A stretch of 64,000 bases of DNA, from assembly GCF_025264625.1 (NCBI RefSeq), contig NZ_CP093313.1:1116001-1180000 (forward strand). Direction: 5' to 3'. This DNA is from Occallatibacter riparius. Lineage in GTDB: Bacteria; Acidobacteriota; Terriglobia; Terriglobales; Acidobacteriaceae. A program made the position numbers and the translations under genes. Shown here piece after piece: positions 9,428 to 18,953 of the stretch; the first letter of the stretch is position 1; the number at the start of each line of letters is the position of its first letter. Under the pieces are notes generated by a model that did not search any database, was not told the DNA's origin, and saw nothing but the letters and a program-made list of their open reading frames with translations.

Positions 9428-11808
9428 TTGCGAAAAATAGCCATCCTCGTTTTGTCGATCGTGAGTTATTGGTGTTCTGCTTCCATCGCCGTTGCGGAAA
9501 ATTGCACCAATGGACAGAAGGTTGACGTCGGCGGATACGACCTGTGGATGCGCAGCCAGGGACAAGGAAGTCCGACGGTTGTTTTCGAAAGCGGCGGCGG
9601 AGAAGACTCAAGCGAGTGGTCCAGCATAGAGCCGATCATCCGCGAACGGGTAAAGTGAGGACCGTAGTTTACGACCGCGCGGGATTGGGAAAGAGCGACG
9701 CGAATCCGCGGCCCTACCGGGTCCAGGATGAGGCGACGGCACTTCGACGCGCTCTCGACCGATGCGATATAAAGGGGCCCATTATCCTGGTGCCCCATTC
9801 GTACGGAGGCTTTATCAGCGAGATCACCGCCTCAGAAGACAAGCGAGTCAGAGGTCTCGTAATGGTAGATGCGAACGTCCCTTCATTCTTTGACGATAAA
9901 GAAGCCGCGCTCATCTCCGCGCGCTATACGCCTCTAGCGAAAGATCTAATAAAGGAAAGACCCAACCTGGGCCGTAATCTGCTCCGGCAGGATCAGGCCT
10001 ATCCGGCTACGGCACGCTACATGCGTCGCGTTCACGTACCGTTGGACCTGCCCGCAATCGATATCACTGCCGAGCACACCTGGGTTGACATACCTGCCGA
10101 GCTTTCGGCGATGCGCCGCGCGCATGCTGAGTTCGTCGCGGCATCCTCAAACCGTGTGGCGGTCTTTGCGAAAGGGAGTGGGCACTACGTCTCTCGAGAC
10201 CAACCCGAGATCGTGATCAATGCTGTACTCCGTCTAGCTTCCCAAATACAACAGCAACCGTCGCCGCCGAAGCGCTCGGCGGCGATAGCACTTGCGCAAT
10301 CCCACTCGCCCGTGCAGACACCCCGCGGCATGGCTGAAGTTAAAGTAGCTCCGGATGAACCCTCTTTCTCGAAGGTGGATGCGCTGATCCGTGACTACGT
10401 CGGTAAAGGCGTGCCGTCCATTGCGATCGCAGTCACGCAGCACGGAAGGATAATCTGGGAGGAAGCAGTTGGATTGGCGGATCGTGATGAACGTATCGCT
10501 GCCACGGTCGACACCCCCTACTATCTGGCTTCCGTCTCAAAGACAATAACAGCGACGGCTCTAATGAAATTGGTACAAGACGGTAAAGTGAGCCTTGATG
10601 CGCCGGTCAACGACTATTTGGGCGAAGCAAAGCTGACTAGTCAGACATGGAATCCGGCAGATGCGACGATCAAACGGATGGCAACCCATACTGCGGGACT
10701 CACCTCTTACGACCGCAGTTGCCTGCTAAACGATGCTGAATGCAAGACTGACGCAGCTGATCTGATTCAACGTTATGGAGTGATCGTATGGCGGCCTGGT
10801 GACCAATTCGACTATAGCAACGCTGATTACGGGATATTAGGCGAGGTCATTGCACATTCTTATCGTGGCAACTTCGCGGGAGCGATTCAGAAGAGCGTGT
10901 TTGAACCTCTGAGGATGAACCATTGCTTCCTAGACAACGATCTGAAGAAGATGCGCTCGGCGGCACTTCGTTACGATTCCTCCCAATCGGAGCGCTCTAG
11001 TCCCCCTCAGCGTTCTTCAACGCCAGGTGCATCCGCGATCTATTGCAGCGTCCGTGATCTTGCTCAATTCGGCATGTTTTCACTGAAGGATCATCTTGAA
11101 ACTCAGAAATCAATTCTTTCGGATCATTCGATCGACGAGATGCAGAAGCCGCTTGTCGATACGGATGACGGCGGAAGCTACGGTCTAGGCTGGTGGATTC
11201 AAAGCGATCTAAACGGATATCGTGGTGTTTTGGCGCAAGGGGGAACGCGCGACGCGACGGCATATCTCCAGCTCATTCCGTCCCAGGATATATCGGTAGC
11301 TATGCTGTGGAACACTGGGACAAGCGATGGCAGCGAAGTTATGGAACAGGTTCTGGCGGCACTCCGGCCGCCTGCTCAAGACACCGCGAGTCACACTTCC
11401 GCTTCCGAAGTTCCCTCACAATCCTCTTCTACGAAACCACTACAACCGGTGATCGGTACCTGGGTTGGGCTGGTCCACACCTATAAGGGAGACGTCCCGC
11501 TAACTATAGTCATAGATCCTTCAGGCGGCGGTTCGGCGCAGCTGGGCCCCGAGCCTGTAGTGCACATTCCTCATTTTAGATTCGCTGGAAACGCGGTTAA
11601 GTGTTCTCTATCCGGATTTCCGGGGTTGGGCGACACGGGACCGGATCCTTATGACATCGATTTCAAGCTGTATGCCGTGGGAGAAGCTCTTGTTGGAGCA
11701 GCAAGAACCCAAACACGACCGCCTTCGGAAGACACGTCCCAATTGTTTTACAGTGTGAGGCTGCAAAGAGCTGCTTCCGGTGACGGTAGAAGCTCGTCAT
11801 CTCGTTAG
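9428..11808 (+). pseudogene. Exported alpha/beta-hydrolase + class C beta-lactamase-like fusion, interrupted by a frameshift near 9650
   Basis: From a TTG at 9428 a signal peptide (ends near SIAVAE) leads into an alpha/beta-hydrolase N-terminus (TVVFESGGGEDSSEWSSIEP). The frame then hits TGA at 9656-9658. The continuation (VRTVVYDRAGLGKSD) is in another frame and runs uninterrupted to 11808. One missing base near GGTAAAGTG, about 9648-9655, would restore it. Downstream are the nucleophile motif PHSYGGF, a linker rich in Pro and Ser, and a serine-hydrolase domain with SVSK (SxxK) and YSN motifs but QGG where the third motif is expected. The C-terminal 130 residues are unassigned. The parent was probably a periplasmic esterase/penicillin-binding-like hydrolase. 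A recent mutation, an assembly error or a -1 recoding event cannot be told apart here; the intact 700-codon remainder argues against old decay. Confidence 0.75.
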
Positions 11809-12012
11809 GCGCTGCAACCTGCGGTCAGGTCCCGCCGCGCAGTTGGGCCTATGGGTTTATTCCAGGTGAATCCTCAACCGAAACTGCTGCTAACCGCTTG
11901 GCGTCAGGCTCCGATTACGTTTAACCGGAGTCGCCAACACACCCCCTCGAGCCGTAGAGAGGCTAGAGAGGGTCGTGCCTGCGTGTACAACGCCTAATCT
12001 AGTGCGGCGGCA

Positions 12013-12213
12013 TTACGGCCTTTTATGCGGTTGGTGTTGGCAGATCCAGACGGAGCCGAGTTGGGCGAGCACGGCATCGCTTCTGCGAATGCAGTCCCAT
12101 GCGAGATACACGCGGGCGAGGGATTCCTGGTGGAGATACTGGGCGGCTTGGTAAGTGTCTAGTCCGCCATAGATGTTGGTGTCCGTGCTGTAGTTCGGGT
12201 CGTGCTTTCGCAT
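12013..12213 (-). CDS. Small hypothetical protein
   Basis: The product has 66 residues, is not recognised, and has a helical middle (GLDTYQAAQYLHQESLARVY). The ATG at 12213 follows AAGGAG at 5-base spacing, which is the main support for translation. It lacks a signal peptide or transmembrane segment. It stands alone between the hydrolase and the beta-propeller gene, just downstream (minus strand) of the second copy of the dispersed repeat. It may be the surviving end of a larger decayed gene. Confidence 0.4.
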   Translation of the reverse strand: MRKHDPNYSTDTNIYGGLDTYQAAQYLHQESLARVYLAWDCIRRSDAVLAQLGSVWICQHQPHKRP

Positions 12214-12717
12214 CGTGCTCCTTCAATCTGCTGCGGAGCCTGAGGGCATTGGGGCCGAGCGCTTTGGTGGCCGCGATGCTCGCTATCTCTGACAGAAGCA
12301 CGGATTGCGATCGGATTGATAAGCCCGATTGCGTCTATAGGTACTCGGGGAAGTATCCCGCGATCCACCTTGACGTAGAGTCGCCATGTCGCGGATGTGA
12401 TGGAATTCGGGTCGAGACCTAGACCACCGGCAATGCGCAGTCCAAATGTTCCTTTCCACAGACGACGCCGCCAGCAGGCAGGCACACGTCAATGAGCGGT
12501 AAGGAGTGTTCGTGACAGTTGAGCCCCGGCCACCGTAGGAGGCTGATAACTATGGAGAGGAGAAAAGCTCTCGAGGCGGCGTAGTTGCCTGCAACCCAAC
12601 ATCGAGCTAGACTCGTGATGCTCGCGATTGTCCCCTTCGACGGCACCATCCTCGGATATCTGGCACGGAGGCAAGCCGAGAGTCAACTTCCTCCTGGGGA
12701 CTTCAGGAGGGCATCCC
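12214..12717. other. Low-coding stretch containing repeat copy 2
   Basis: No gene with a supported start was found. The minus strand can encode gene-like fragments (EIASIAATKALGPNALRLRS at about 12230-12300 and WRLYVKVDRGILPR near 12350-12390) in different frames, consistent with debris of an older gene. Confidence 0.4.
12358..12385 (-). repeat. Dispersed 28-bp imperfect repeat, copy 2
   Basis: It matches 9043-9070 in 26 of 28 bases in the same orientation. Both lie in non-coding stretches either side of the frameshifted hydrolase gene. Confidence 0.55.
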
Positions 12718-13860
12718 ATGTCACGCATATGCTGGCCACTCTGCGCTCTGATGTGCGCCGCCCCGGCGCTCGCCCAAACCGCCCCCACTCCTGTGGCGTA
12801 CGTCTATGTGGGTTCGCCCACCGCAGGCATTTTTGTGTATCACGCCGCCGCCGACGGCAGCTTGTCCTGGGTCGGCGGATCGCCCTTCCAGACGATAGGA
12901 CTGGGCGTGGGCAGCATCGGGAGCTACTTCTTCACTTTGGGAACCTACAACATCCACATGTATCCGGTGGCCGCAAATGGGGCGCTCGAAAAGCAGATCT
13001 CGCAACTCGACACGCGGGGTTACGCTGGAAGCGACTGCGAGCCAACGTGGGGCCGGGCCGCAGTCCTGAACCACACCGGCCAGGACCTCTACGTGATGCT
13101 GATGAGCGGGAATTGCGCAACCTATCAGAGCTATGCCATCAACAAAAGAGGCGGCACTCTTACGTTTATCGGCGCAGCCACGAATTCGGTCTATTATCCC
13201 TACACGGGTTACCCGGCAATCACCGGCGACAACCAGTATGTCTACATCCCCACGGAGTGGAAGTCGTACCTGCTGCAGGGAACTCTCATCTATGGATTCC
13301 GGAGGGAGAGCAGCGGGGCGCTGGCGAACTGGAGCTTTACCGAGACCGACGCTCCGCTTGAGGACGGGCGGGTGTGGACGCCCTATCTGATCGCCGAGGA
13401 CCCGACGAACCACGTGGCCGTAGCGCTCGCCCAGTACGGCTTAACCACGATCAGGCTGGCCAGCTACACCGAGGACGCGCAGGGCAACCTGAGCACCACG
13501 AACACGTACGAGAACATGCCGATTACCGACGTCTTTCCGCAACAGATCAACATGTCTCCGGACGGGGCGTTTTTGGCCATTGCCGGCAACGAACCCAATC
13601 AGATCGCGTTCCATGGGACAGCGGGGCTGGAGATCTACCACTTCAACGGATCCGCGCCGCCCACCAAATACAAGGTCCTGACCCAAACACCGATCGATGA
13701 GATCCACTGGGACAAGTCAGGACATCTGTACGCAGTCAGCAACTCGACCCAGCAGCTCTTTGTGTACTCGGTCACGGCGGCAGGCACGAATGCGGCCCCG
13801 GGATCCCCCTACAAGTTGCCGGCTCCGAGCCTCGATTCCCTGACGGTCGTCCCGAAATGA
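12718..13860 (+). CDS. Exported beta-propeller protein (lactonase/YncE-like)
   Basis: This is a 380-residue protein with a signal peptide (MSRICWPLCALMCAAPALAQ). The mature part repeats short blades such as YVYVGSPTAGIFVYHAAADG and QQLFVYSVTAAG, the pattern of seven-bladed 6-phosphogluconolactonase-like or YncE-like propellers that are abundant in acidobacteria. The start at 12718 is fixed by AGGAGG seven bases upstream and by the signal peptide. Two cysteines in the mature part (near residues 104 and 127) could form a disulfide. It is a single-gene unit facing a convergent pirin gene across a likely terminator. Enzymatic activity is not certain; many such proteins are surface or periplasmic binding propellers. 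Confidence 0.75.
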   Translation: MSRICWPLCALMCAAPALAQTAPTPVAYVYVGSPTAGIFVYHAAADGSLSWVGGSPFQTIGLGVGSIGSYFFTLGTYNIHMYPVAANGALEKQISQLDTRGYAGSDCEPTWGRAAVLNHTGQDLYVMLMSGNCATYQSYAINKRGGTLTFIGAATNSVYYPYTGYPAITGDNQYVYIPTEWKSYLLQGTLIYGFRRESSGALANWSFTETDAPLEDGRVWTPYLIAEDPTNHVAVALAQYGLTTIRLASYTEDAQGNLSTTNTYENMPITDVFPQQINMSPDGAFLAIAGNEPNQIAFHGTAGLEIYHFNGSAPPTKYKVLTQTPIDEIHWDKSGHLYAVSNSTQQLFVYSVTAAGTNAAPGSPYKLPAPSLDSLTVVPK

Positions 13861-13889
13861 GAGCATGAGCCGCTCTCCCAATCGGCTGA

Positions 13890-13911
13890 TGTGGGCTCTC
13901 CGGGCCCCACA
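13890..13911. terminator. Candidate bidirectional terminator hairpin
   Basis: TGTGGG pairs with CCCACA around a 10-base GC-rich loop, followed by a short T run. It lies between the convergent beta-propeller and pirin genes. Confidence 0.45.
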
Positions 13912-13976
13912 GACTTTTAGACGGGCAAGACCTTCGCTGACCCGTTTTGCAATTATCGCTGACTTGCAGGTTGTTC

Positions 13977-14678
13977 TTACGCCAGATCGAACAGCATGAT
14001 CTCACTCATGTCATCGTTGCCGATGATGACGAGTTCGTCTTCGTCGCTTGCCGCTACCGCATCACCTGTCTTCAGTTCTGCACCATTCACCGTTACGCCG
14101 CCGGAAATCACCTGGAGCCAAGCATGACGCTCTCGTTCGAGCGTGTATGCGAGTTCGCGGCCCTCCTCCACCACCGAAACGTAGATTTTGGCGTCCTGGT
14201 TAATCCGCGCCACACCGTCCCCGCCTATCGGGCTTGCAATCAAGCGCAGCCGCCCCTGCTTCTCCGCCGGATCAAACTTGAACTGCTCGTAGCTTGACGG
14301 TGTTCCCGTGCTCGCCGGCTGGATCCAGATCTGCAGAAAGTGCACCGGCTCAGTCTCTGAGCCGTTGAATTCGCTGTGCACCACGCCCGTGCCGGCGGAC
14401 ATTCGCTGTACCTCATTCGGTCCCAGCATCTCCTGGTGGCCCATGCTGTCTTTGTGCGCCAACGAACCCGACAACACGTAGCTGATGATCTCCATATCTC
14501 GGTGTGCATGAGCTCCAAATCCGCGTCCCGGCGCCACGCGATCCTCATTAATGACACGAAGGCTACGGAAACCCATGTGCGCAGGATCGTAGTAATCGGC
14601 GAAGGAGAAGGTGTGATAACTATCGAGCCAGCCGTGCTGGGCATGGCCCCGTTCGTTGCATTTGCGGAAGGTAAGCAT
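13977..14678 (-). CDS. Pirin family bicupin protein
   Basis: The 233-residue product matches pirins of the YhhW type in length and motifs. The N-terminal cupin has the metal-site region FGAHAHRDMEIISYVL, with His and Glu ligands, followed by RMSAGTGVVHSEFN. The second cupin is degenerate. Some bacterial pirins are quercetin 2,3-dioxygenases and others are redox sensors; the substrate here is unknown. The ATG at 14678 has AAAGGA six bases upstream. It follows the flavodoxin-like gene by 36 bases on the same strand, so the two form an operon, a pairing that fits quinone or flavonoid detoxification. Confidence 0.9.
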   Translation of the reverse strand: MLTFRKCNERGHAQHGWLDSYHTFSFADYYDPAHMGFRSLRVINEDRVAPGRGFGAHAHRDMEIISYVLSGSLAHKDSMGHQEMLGPNEVQRMSAGTGVVHSEFNGSETEPVHFLQIWIQPASTGTPSSYEQFKFDPAEKQGRLRLIASPIGGDGVARINQDAKIYVSVVEEGRELAYTLERERHAWLQVISGGVTVNGAELKTGDAVAASDEDELVIIGNDDMSEIMLFDLA

Positions 14679-14714
14679 GGTGGTCCTTTCAATGAAGTTT
14701 TTGCTGCACGGCCC

Positions 14715-15266
14715 TTAGAAGTTGCGGGCCCGCTTGGCGGCCCGGGCAAGTTCGACGAGACACCGGCCTTGGTCGTGGCTGCGTTCGTAGCCACCATCGC
14801 TTTCTCCCGAACGCGACAGCGGCGTAGCCATCACTGACATCCCTTCGCGCAGCAACGCCGCCTGTAAATCCGCTAACGCCGCGCTCCCAAGAGAACTCTC
14901 GAGTCGGGATGCAAAGGCACCGCCGATGCGGGCCTTCAGCGTACCTCGCGCCGCAAGCCATTCCAGATAGGCACCCAGTTCCGGGGAGGTGACACCCGGG
15001 GCGGCCGGAGTACCGAAGGCGATTACATCTGCCCACTCCGCATCAGCCGGCCTTGGCGCGGCGTACTCCTGGTGCATGCGGCCGCGGGCCTTCTGCCATG
15101 CCGCGTCTGCCGCGATCCGCTCCTCCGGAGCGATATCCCGCGCCCGGCGCAGCTTGATACTGGCACCCGCCTGCACAGCTCCCTCGGCAATCCATACGGC
15201 CAGACGCTCGGTTTCACCCCCGCGCGAGTAGAACACCACCAGGAGGTTCACATCATCCACGGACAT
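14715..15266 (-). CDS. Flavodoxin/WrbA-like NAD(P)H:quinone oxidoreductase
   Basis: The 183-residue product starts with the flavodoxin phosphate-binding loop LLVVFYSRGGETERLA, where FMN binds. It also has the WrbA-like stretch ADVIAFGTPAAPGVTSPELG and a block FASRLESSLGSAALADLQAA. WrbA-type enzymes reduce quinones by two electrons and avoid semiquinone radicals. The start at 15266 follows AAAGGA at 7 bases; the frame extends to 15314 but those residues do not resemble the family. It is the first gene of a two-gene unit with pirin, probably cytosolic. The FMN loop is clear; the WrbA sub-assignment is less certain because the C-terminal half is divergent. Confidence 0.75.
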   Translation of the reverse strand: MSVDDVNLLVVFYSRGGETERLAVWIAEGAVQAGASIKLRRARDIAPEERIAADAAWQKARGRMHQEYAAPRPADAEWADVIAFGTPAAPGVTSPELGAYLEWLAARGTLKARIGGAFASRLESSLGSAALADLQAALLREGMSVMATPLSRSGESDGGYERSHDQGRCLVELARAAKRARNF

Positions 15267-15575
15267 TGGCGATCCTTTGCATCGGATCTCTGTTGCAGTA
15301 GCGTGGGTACCCACCCGTGAGCAATAGATCCATCGTGAGGATATTTCACCTGCTCATCCCCCTACCTGTAGTTTTCGCTAGCGGCTACGCCGAAGCCTCT
15401 ACAATGACTCGAATCTTTGCGGCTGCGGTGCGTGACGAATCAACCGATGGGATTCGGTGTATCCCTGCACGGTTCTAGACCTGCACATTTCTACAGCGAG
15501 TCGTAGATTGCGAAAGCTTAATCTGAGGAAGGTGCGATTCCGATTGTTTTTTTGATCGCACGGATTATTCGGAGG

Positions 15576-15790
15576 GCCTGGACATCTTTTATCGCGAAGC
15601 CGGGCCACGAGACGGCGTCGCTGTTCTGCTCTTCACCTTTCCAGCATCGTCTCGTATGTTCTGCAATTCAGTTACTGTGTTTCGGATAATTATCACGTTG
15701 TCGCCCCCGAATCTTCCTGGATATGGCGAGAGCCCTCGCGGTCTGACAAATGGTCTTGAAGATTCCTTGGAGCAATTCCCGAACGCGTGA
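15576..15790 (+). pseudogene. Remnant of an alpha/beta-hydrolase (haloalkane-dehalogenase/epoxide-hydrolase type)
   Basis: Reading the plus strand gives LDIFYREAGPRDGVAVLLFT then FPASSRM, after which the continuation shifts frame to SDNYHVVAPE and then to LPGYGESPRG. These are the ordered N-terminal blocks of this hydrolase family. At least two frameshifts are present, and the catalytic nucleophile region and C-terminal half are missing. The same N-terminal block occurs in another decayed copy at 55762-56375. It has no ribosome site in a usable position and is probably not translated. Confidence 0.6.
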
Positions 15791-15870
15791 CAACCAAGAA
15801 TATCCAGAACGAAGACGCCCAAGTTGAAGTCATAAACAAGGGCTTTCCAAAAATGAAAAGGAGCCACGCC

Positions 15871-16428
15871 ATGGCAACCACCACTTCAAATCCCGCAGCT
15901 CTCAGTACCTGGAAACTCGATCCCGCTCACTCATCCGCCGAGTTCAAGGTGAAACACATGATGATCTCCAACGTTAAAGGCAGCTTCCACAGCCTCTCTG
16001 GAACTCTGACCGAACACCCCACCGACAAAACACTATCTAGTATCGACGCAACCATTGATGTCAGTTCCATCACCACCTGCAACGCCGAGCGCGACGCGCA
16101 CCTCAAAAGCGCAGATTTCCTCGACGTCGCTCGTTACCCGGCTATGACTTTCAGCTCTTCGAAGGTCCAGCCAAACGGCGACAGCGGCTACTACGTCACC
16201 GGCGACCTCACAATTCACGGCGAGACCCACCAACAGACCTTCGTCGTCGAAGGCCCAACGGCTCCCGGCAAAGATCCCTCGGGCAACACCCGAATCGGCC
16301 TCTCCGCCACGACAAGAATCAATCGCAAGGACTATGGTCTGAGCTGGAATGCAGCCCTCGAGACCGGCGGCATTCTTGTCGGCGATGACGTGAACATCAC
16401 TATCGAAGCCCAATTCCTCAAGACGTAA
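15871..16428 (+). CDS. YceI family protein
   Basis: The 185-residue product has the YceI-like lipocalin-type barrel: STWKLDPAHSSAEFKVKHMM near the start, DFLDVARYPAMTF in the middle and NRKDYGLSWNAALETGGILV at the end. YceI proteins bind isoprenoid-type lipids or quinones. No signal peptide is visible at this start, so a cytosolic location is suggested, although many YceI proteins are exported. The ATG at 15871 has AAAAGGAG eight bases upstream, much better than the ATG at 15787. It is monocistronic. Presence beside WrbA, pirin and DoxX genes fits a quinone or electrophile stress set. Confidence 0.9.
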   Translation: MATTTSNPAALSTWKLDPAHSSAEFKVKHMMISNVKGSFHSLSGTLTEHPTDKTLSSIDATIDVSSITTCNAERDAHLKSADFLDVARYPAMTFSSSKVQPNGDSGYYVTGDLTIHGETHQQTFVVEGPTAPGKDPSGNTRIGLSATTRINRKDYGLSWNAALETGGILVGDDVNITIEAQFLKT

Positions 16429-17051
16429 CTAGCCTCGCCGCCAAAGCCATAGCTCTGCGGCATGGTTCCCCGTGCCGCTTTCCCTTGTTACTCTCTCCCC
16501 AGTTCCCGATTTCTTGCCAATACTGCTGCACCGAATATCGTCTGGGCGGACTCATTGCCTGTACGCAAGGAACAGGAAGTCGAAGGTCCACCATGTCGCT
16601 TCGCGCGGTCATCATGGTGGTGCACGGGGCGCCCAGGGGAGTTCTGGACGGCAGCCCTGCCGACTATCCCGGACCTGCAGAAGACCGCGAAGTGCGGGAG
16701 CCGCGATCCAGGTCAGCCCGGCTCTCCACGTCTTTCGGCAAGTGCACACTGGGTAGGGAACCAAGATCTCTACAGCGATTACGGTGTTCGTGAACGCGGA
16801 CCTCTTCTGCTTGGACGGCGGTCTCATTGGACGGCGGTCTCAAACGTCCGATCGTTCTTGAGATGACGCGGTTCACGCGGCACGATTCTTGAACCCGTGG
16901 GCAGGGATGAAAGAAGACCGGATACGGGTCCAACGGGCCAGCGAAGCTCCGCCGCGGGCTCCCACTATCCAATAGCAACACAGGAGCAATCGACTATGAC
17001 CCGAAGCGAGAACAGCAAGACTGACGTCAGCAGTTCAGTACAAACGCTTTG
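16429..17051. other. Low-coding stretch
   Basis: Several overlapping open frames exist, but none has family signatures. A 39-codon ORF from 16996 to 17115 follows AGGAG at 9-base spacing and is the only one with a plausible start. A 16-base tandem duplication lies at 16811-16842. Confidence 0.4.
16811..16842. repeat. Tandem duplication of a 16-bp unit
   Basis: TTGGACGGCGGTCTCA occurs twice in direct succession without a mismatch, suggesting a recent slippage event in non-coding DNA. Confidence 0.7.
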
Positions 17052-17345
17052 CTATGCGACCTTGAGATCTGTAAGAATTCCGGGCAATCGTCGAGCGCAC
17101 GCACCGCGTTCTTGATGCTCTCTGAGAAAGCTTTGTAACCGACGCGCTCTCGTCGGAGCCTCCTGGTGCTGGCGCCACGCTTCCTCGATGCGTTCGGACC
17201 AATACTGGCAAACGACACACTCGAGAAATATCTCGTCATCTATGCCGGCTATACTCTTTTGGCCAGTGTGAGTCCTATCCGGATCGATTGAGTTGAGATC
17301 TGCAAGTTCCAGGTGGGCCGCACATGAGTCTCGTCTTGCATCCAT
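17052..17345 (-). CDS. Hypothetical protein with a CxxC motif
   Basis: I do not recognise this 97-residue product. It contains FLECVVCQYWSERIEEAW, an amphipathic helix beside a CxxC pair, and a basic C-terminal half that could bind nucleic acid. There is no signal peptide. The ATG at 17345 has GGAG eight bases upstream. It is isolated in a sparse region, so coding status is uncertain; the lack of family signal and the Arg-rich tail leave room for a chance ORF. Confidence 0.35.
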   Translation of the reverse strand: MDARRDSCAAHLELADLNSIDPDRTHTGQKSIAGIDDEIFLECVVCQYWSERIEEAWRQHQEAPTRARRLQSFLREHQERGACARRLPGILTDLKVA

Positions 17346-18206
17346 ATTTACGCTCCAATCTCTTGATTATTCAGGGCGATCGTCTCGCGCAATGAACTCG
17401 GGCACAATGCTCCGCTCGTCGCGGCATAGCGCATTCGAGTCTTAGGGAAGTTCTCTTCGCGCCCTCGGAGGCACCCAAGCCATCAGGACTCCTTTAGGCC
17501 ACAGCATTGCAAGTCGCTTGCCGTTCACAATTGCCGGGCAAGAGTCAGACTGCCCTACCGGCATTCGCGTTTGTTAATACCGACTTCGCAGATGACCAAT
17601 TAGAGAAAATGGTAAGAGCGCAGAGGTACCCTAAGAGGCAAATCGATGATCATCCTCGGGACACGAGGGTTTGGCACTTGCATCAGTGATGAAGCAGACG
17701 TAGAAGAGTGTCGGCCAGAAGGCACATGATGGAAATGTGTCGGCCTCGTTGGGAGACATCCACACCTTGCCGTTCTACTCGGTAGGTGCCGCACATTGAC
17801 GTGAACTCTTGCAAGACTGCAGAGCAGGCTGAAGTCGCAAATGCAGACGCTACTCGTAGGGATCTCGATGTTTAGATCTGAACGCGGCATATCGCGAAAG
17901 TGCTAAGGGAGGGCTAGAGGGCAAAAGCAATAAGCTCCTCGGTAAGCCAGTTGAGACTGCGACCGAGATGTAGCGTGGCACCCCTTACCCCAATCTGTAC
18001 CAAAACATGCGTTGAAAGCCAAAGTAGCGCTTCACGCTAGATACGAATAGACAAATTTCTGGCGCTAACACGAGAGACAAAATGAGACGCTTCCCGAGTG
18101 GTATGAGAATTGCACTTTGTACGTGTGCTAGCGAGTGAATGGCTGCCACTGCAAATGCGCGCGGCTCAAACGTTCTCGAACGTGCTTGGGCGGAAGGAGA
18201 ATCGAT
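17346..18206. other. Low-coding stretch
   Basis: No supported gene, RNA or mobile-element end was recognised in about 860 bases. The promoter of the small gene at 18207 must lie at its right end. Confidence 0.45.
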
Positions 18207-18365
18207 ATGCCTGATGAGTTCCTAACAGCTATGACACCCGGGAACGTCGATGGTTTTGACATATGGATATTCGAAGCGCGCGATTTGGTCGCGTCGGTTG
18301 TTCCTCTTCAAGAGCCTTGGCGGGCGACAGTAGAGAATTATCAGCTCGATGAACCCGCAGATTGA
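18207..18365 (+). CDS. Small conserved protein of unknown function, paralogue of the one at 5656
   Basis: The 52-residue product shares with the 5656 protein the order N-V-x-x-F-D-I-W-I-F-E-A, then L-V-x-S-V-V-P, a proline four residues on, and E-x-Y near the end. At DNA level similarity runs from an AACGTCGA shared by both through the core. The start at 18207 follows AAGGAG at about 7 bases, so both paralogues have strong translation signals. It is acidic, has no cysteine, and shows neither signal peptide nor membrane span. Neighbours (a DoxX gene on the other strand and non-coding DNA) give no functional hint. Confidence 0.65.
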   Translation: MPDEFLTAMTPGNVDGFDIWIFEARDLVASVVPLQEPWRATVENYQLDEPAD

Positions 18366-18503
18366 GTCGCCCATCGCATCTCCGCTGTTGAAATGGGCGC
18401 ATCCAACGGATCAGGTCCAATTCCATCCGAATCTAAGTAGGGACTGAATTGCTGCATCGATAATCCGCGTACGGTTGCGGATTGCGCTCGCCCATGACCG
18501 ATG

Positions 18504-18953
18504 TCACCTCGTCAGCCAACCATCGATTGATAGCGCACCACTGCCCTTAAGGGCGATCACCATGAGCACGGCCAGAAGAAGCACAAAATATTCAATGCCT
18601 TCTCCTTTTTTTGACCCAAACCAATTCTGCGTCCATCCGTCTGGCAGATGGACAATGAGTGCTCCGGCGAAGACGAGGAAAAGCCCTGAGGCGGCGATCC
18701 TTCCTAGAAAGCCTGCAAGAAGGGCGATGCTTCCGAAAGATTGCACGATGATGACGAGCCACGCCACAGACTTGGGAATCTTCTTCGCAGTGATCTGTGC
18801 AAGCGAGCTGGCGATGCCCCGGGGTCCAAAATTGGGGCTGCTAGACCAACCCAAGAGTTTTTGCAAGCCGTAGGGGAGCACGATCAGCGCCGCGACGACT
18901 CTCAGGAAGGCGTAAATATAGGTGTGATTGGTCCGTATAAGTGTGCTGATCAT
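18504..18953 (-). CDS. DoxX family membrane protein
   Basis: The 149-residue product has four hydrophobic helices (about residues 13-32, 64-82, 84-102 and 121-137) and the DoxX opening FLRVVAALIVLPYGLQKLLG. DoxX proteins sit in the inner membrane; some partner with thiosulfate:quinone or redox-stress systems. No clear ribosome site precedes the ATG at 18953, so the start is provisional, but the family N-terminus begins within 15 residues of it. It is monocistronic. Another DoxX-type gene and a decayed copy occur at 33.7-34.5 kb, from a different subgroup. Confidence 0.8.
   Translation of the reverse strand: MISTLIRTNHTYIYAFLRVVAALIVLPYGLQKLLGWSSSPNFGPRGIASSLAQITAKKIPKSVAWLVIIVQSFGSIALLAGFLGRIAASGLFLVFAGALIVHLPDGWTQNWFGSKKGEGIEYFVLLLAVLMVIALKGSGALSIDGWLTR

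Noticed and set aside
12721..13413. 230-codon minus-strand ORF
   Set aside because: It lies opposite the beta-propeller gene, whose signal peptide, blade repeats and AGGAGG site are clear.
15589..15867. Minus-strand ORF of 92 codons
   Set aside because: It is antisense to the alpha/beta-hydrolase remnant, which explains the open frame.
16462..16866. Overlapping ORFs in several frames on both strands
   Set aside because: None has a good ribosome site, family signature or hydrophobic pattern; they look like chance open frames in GC-rich DNA.
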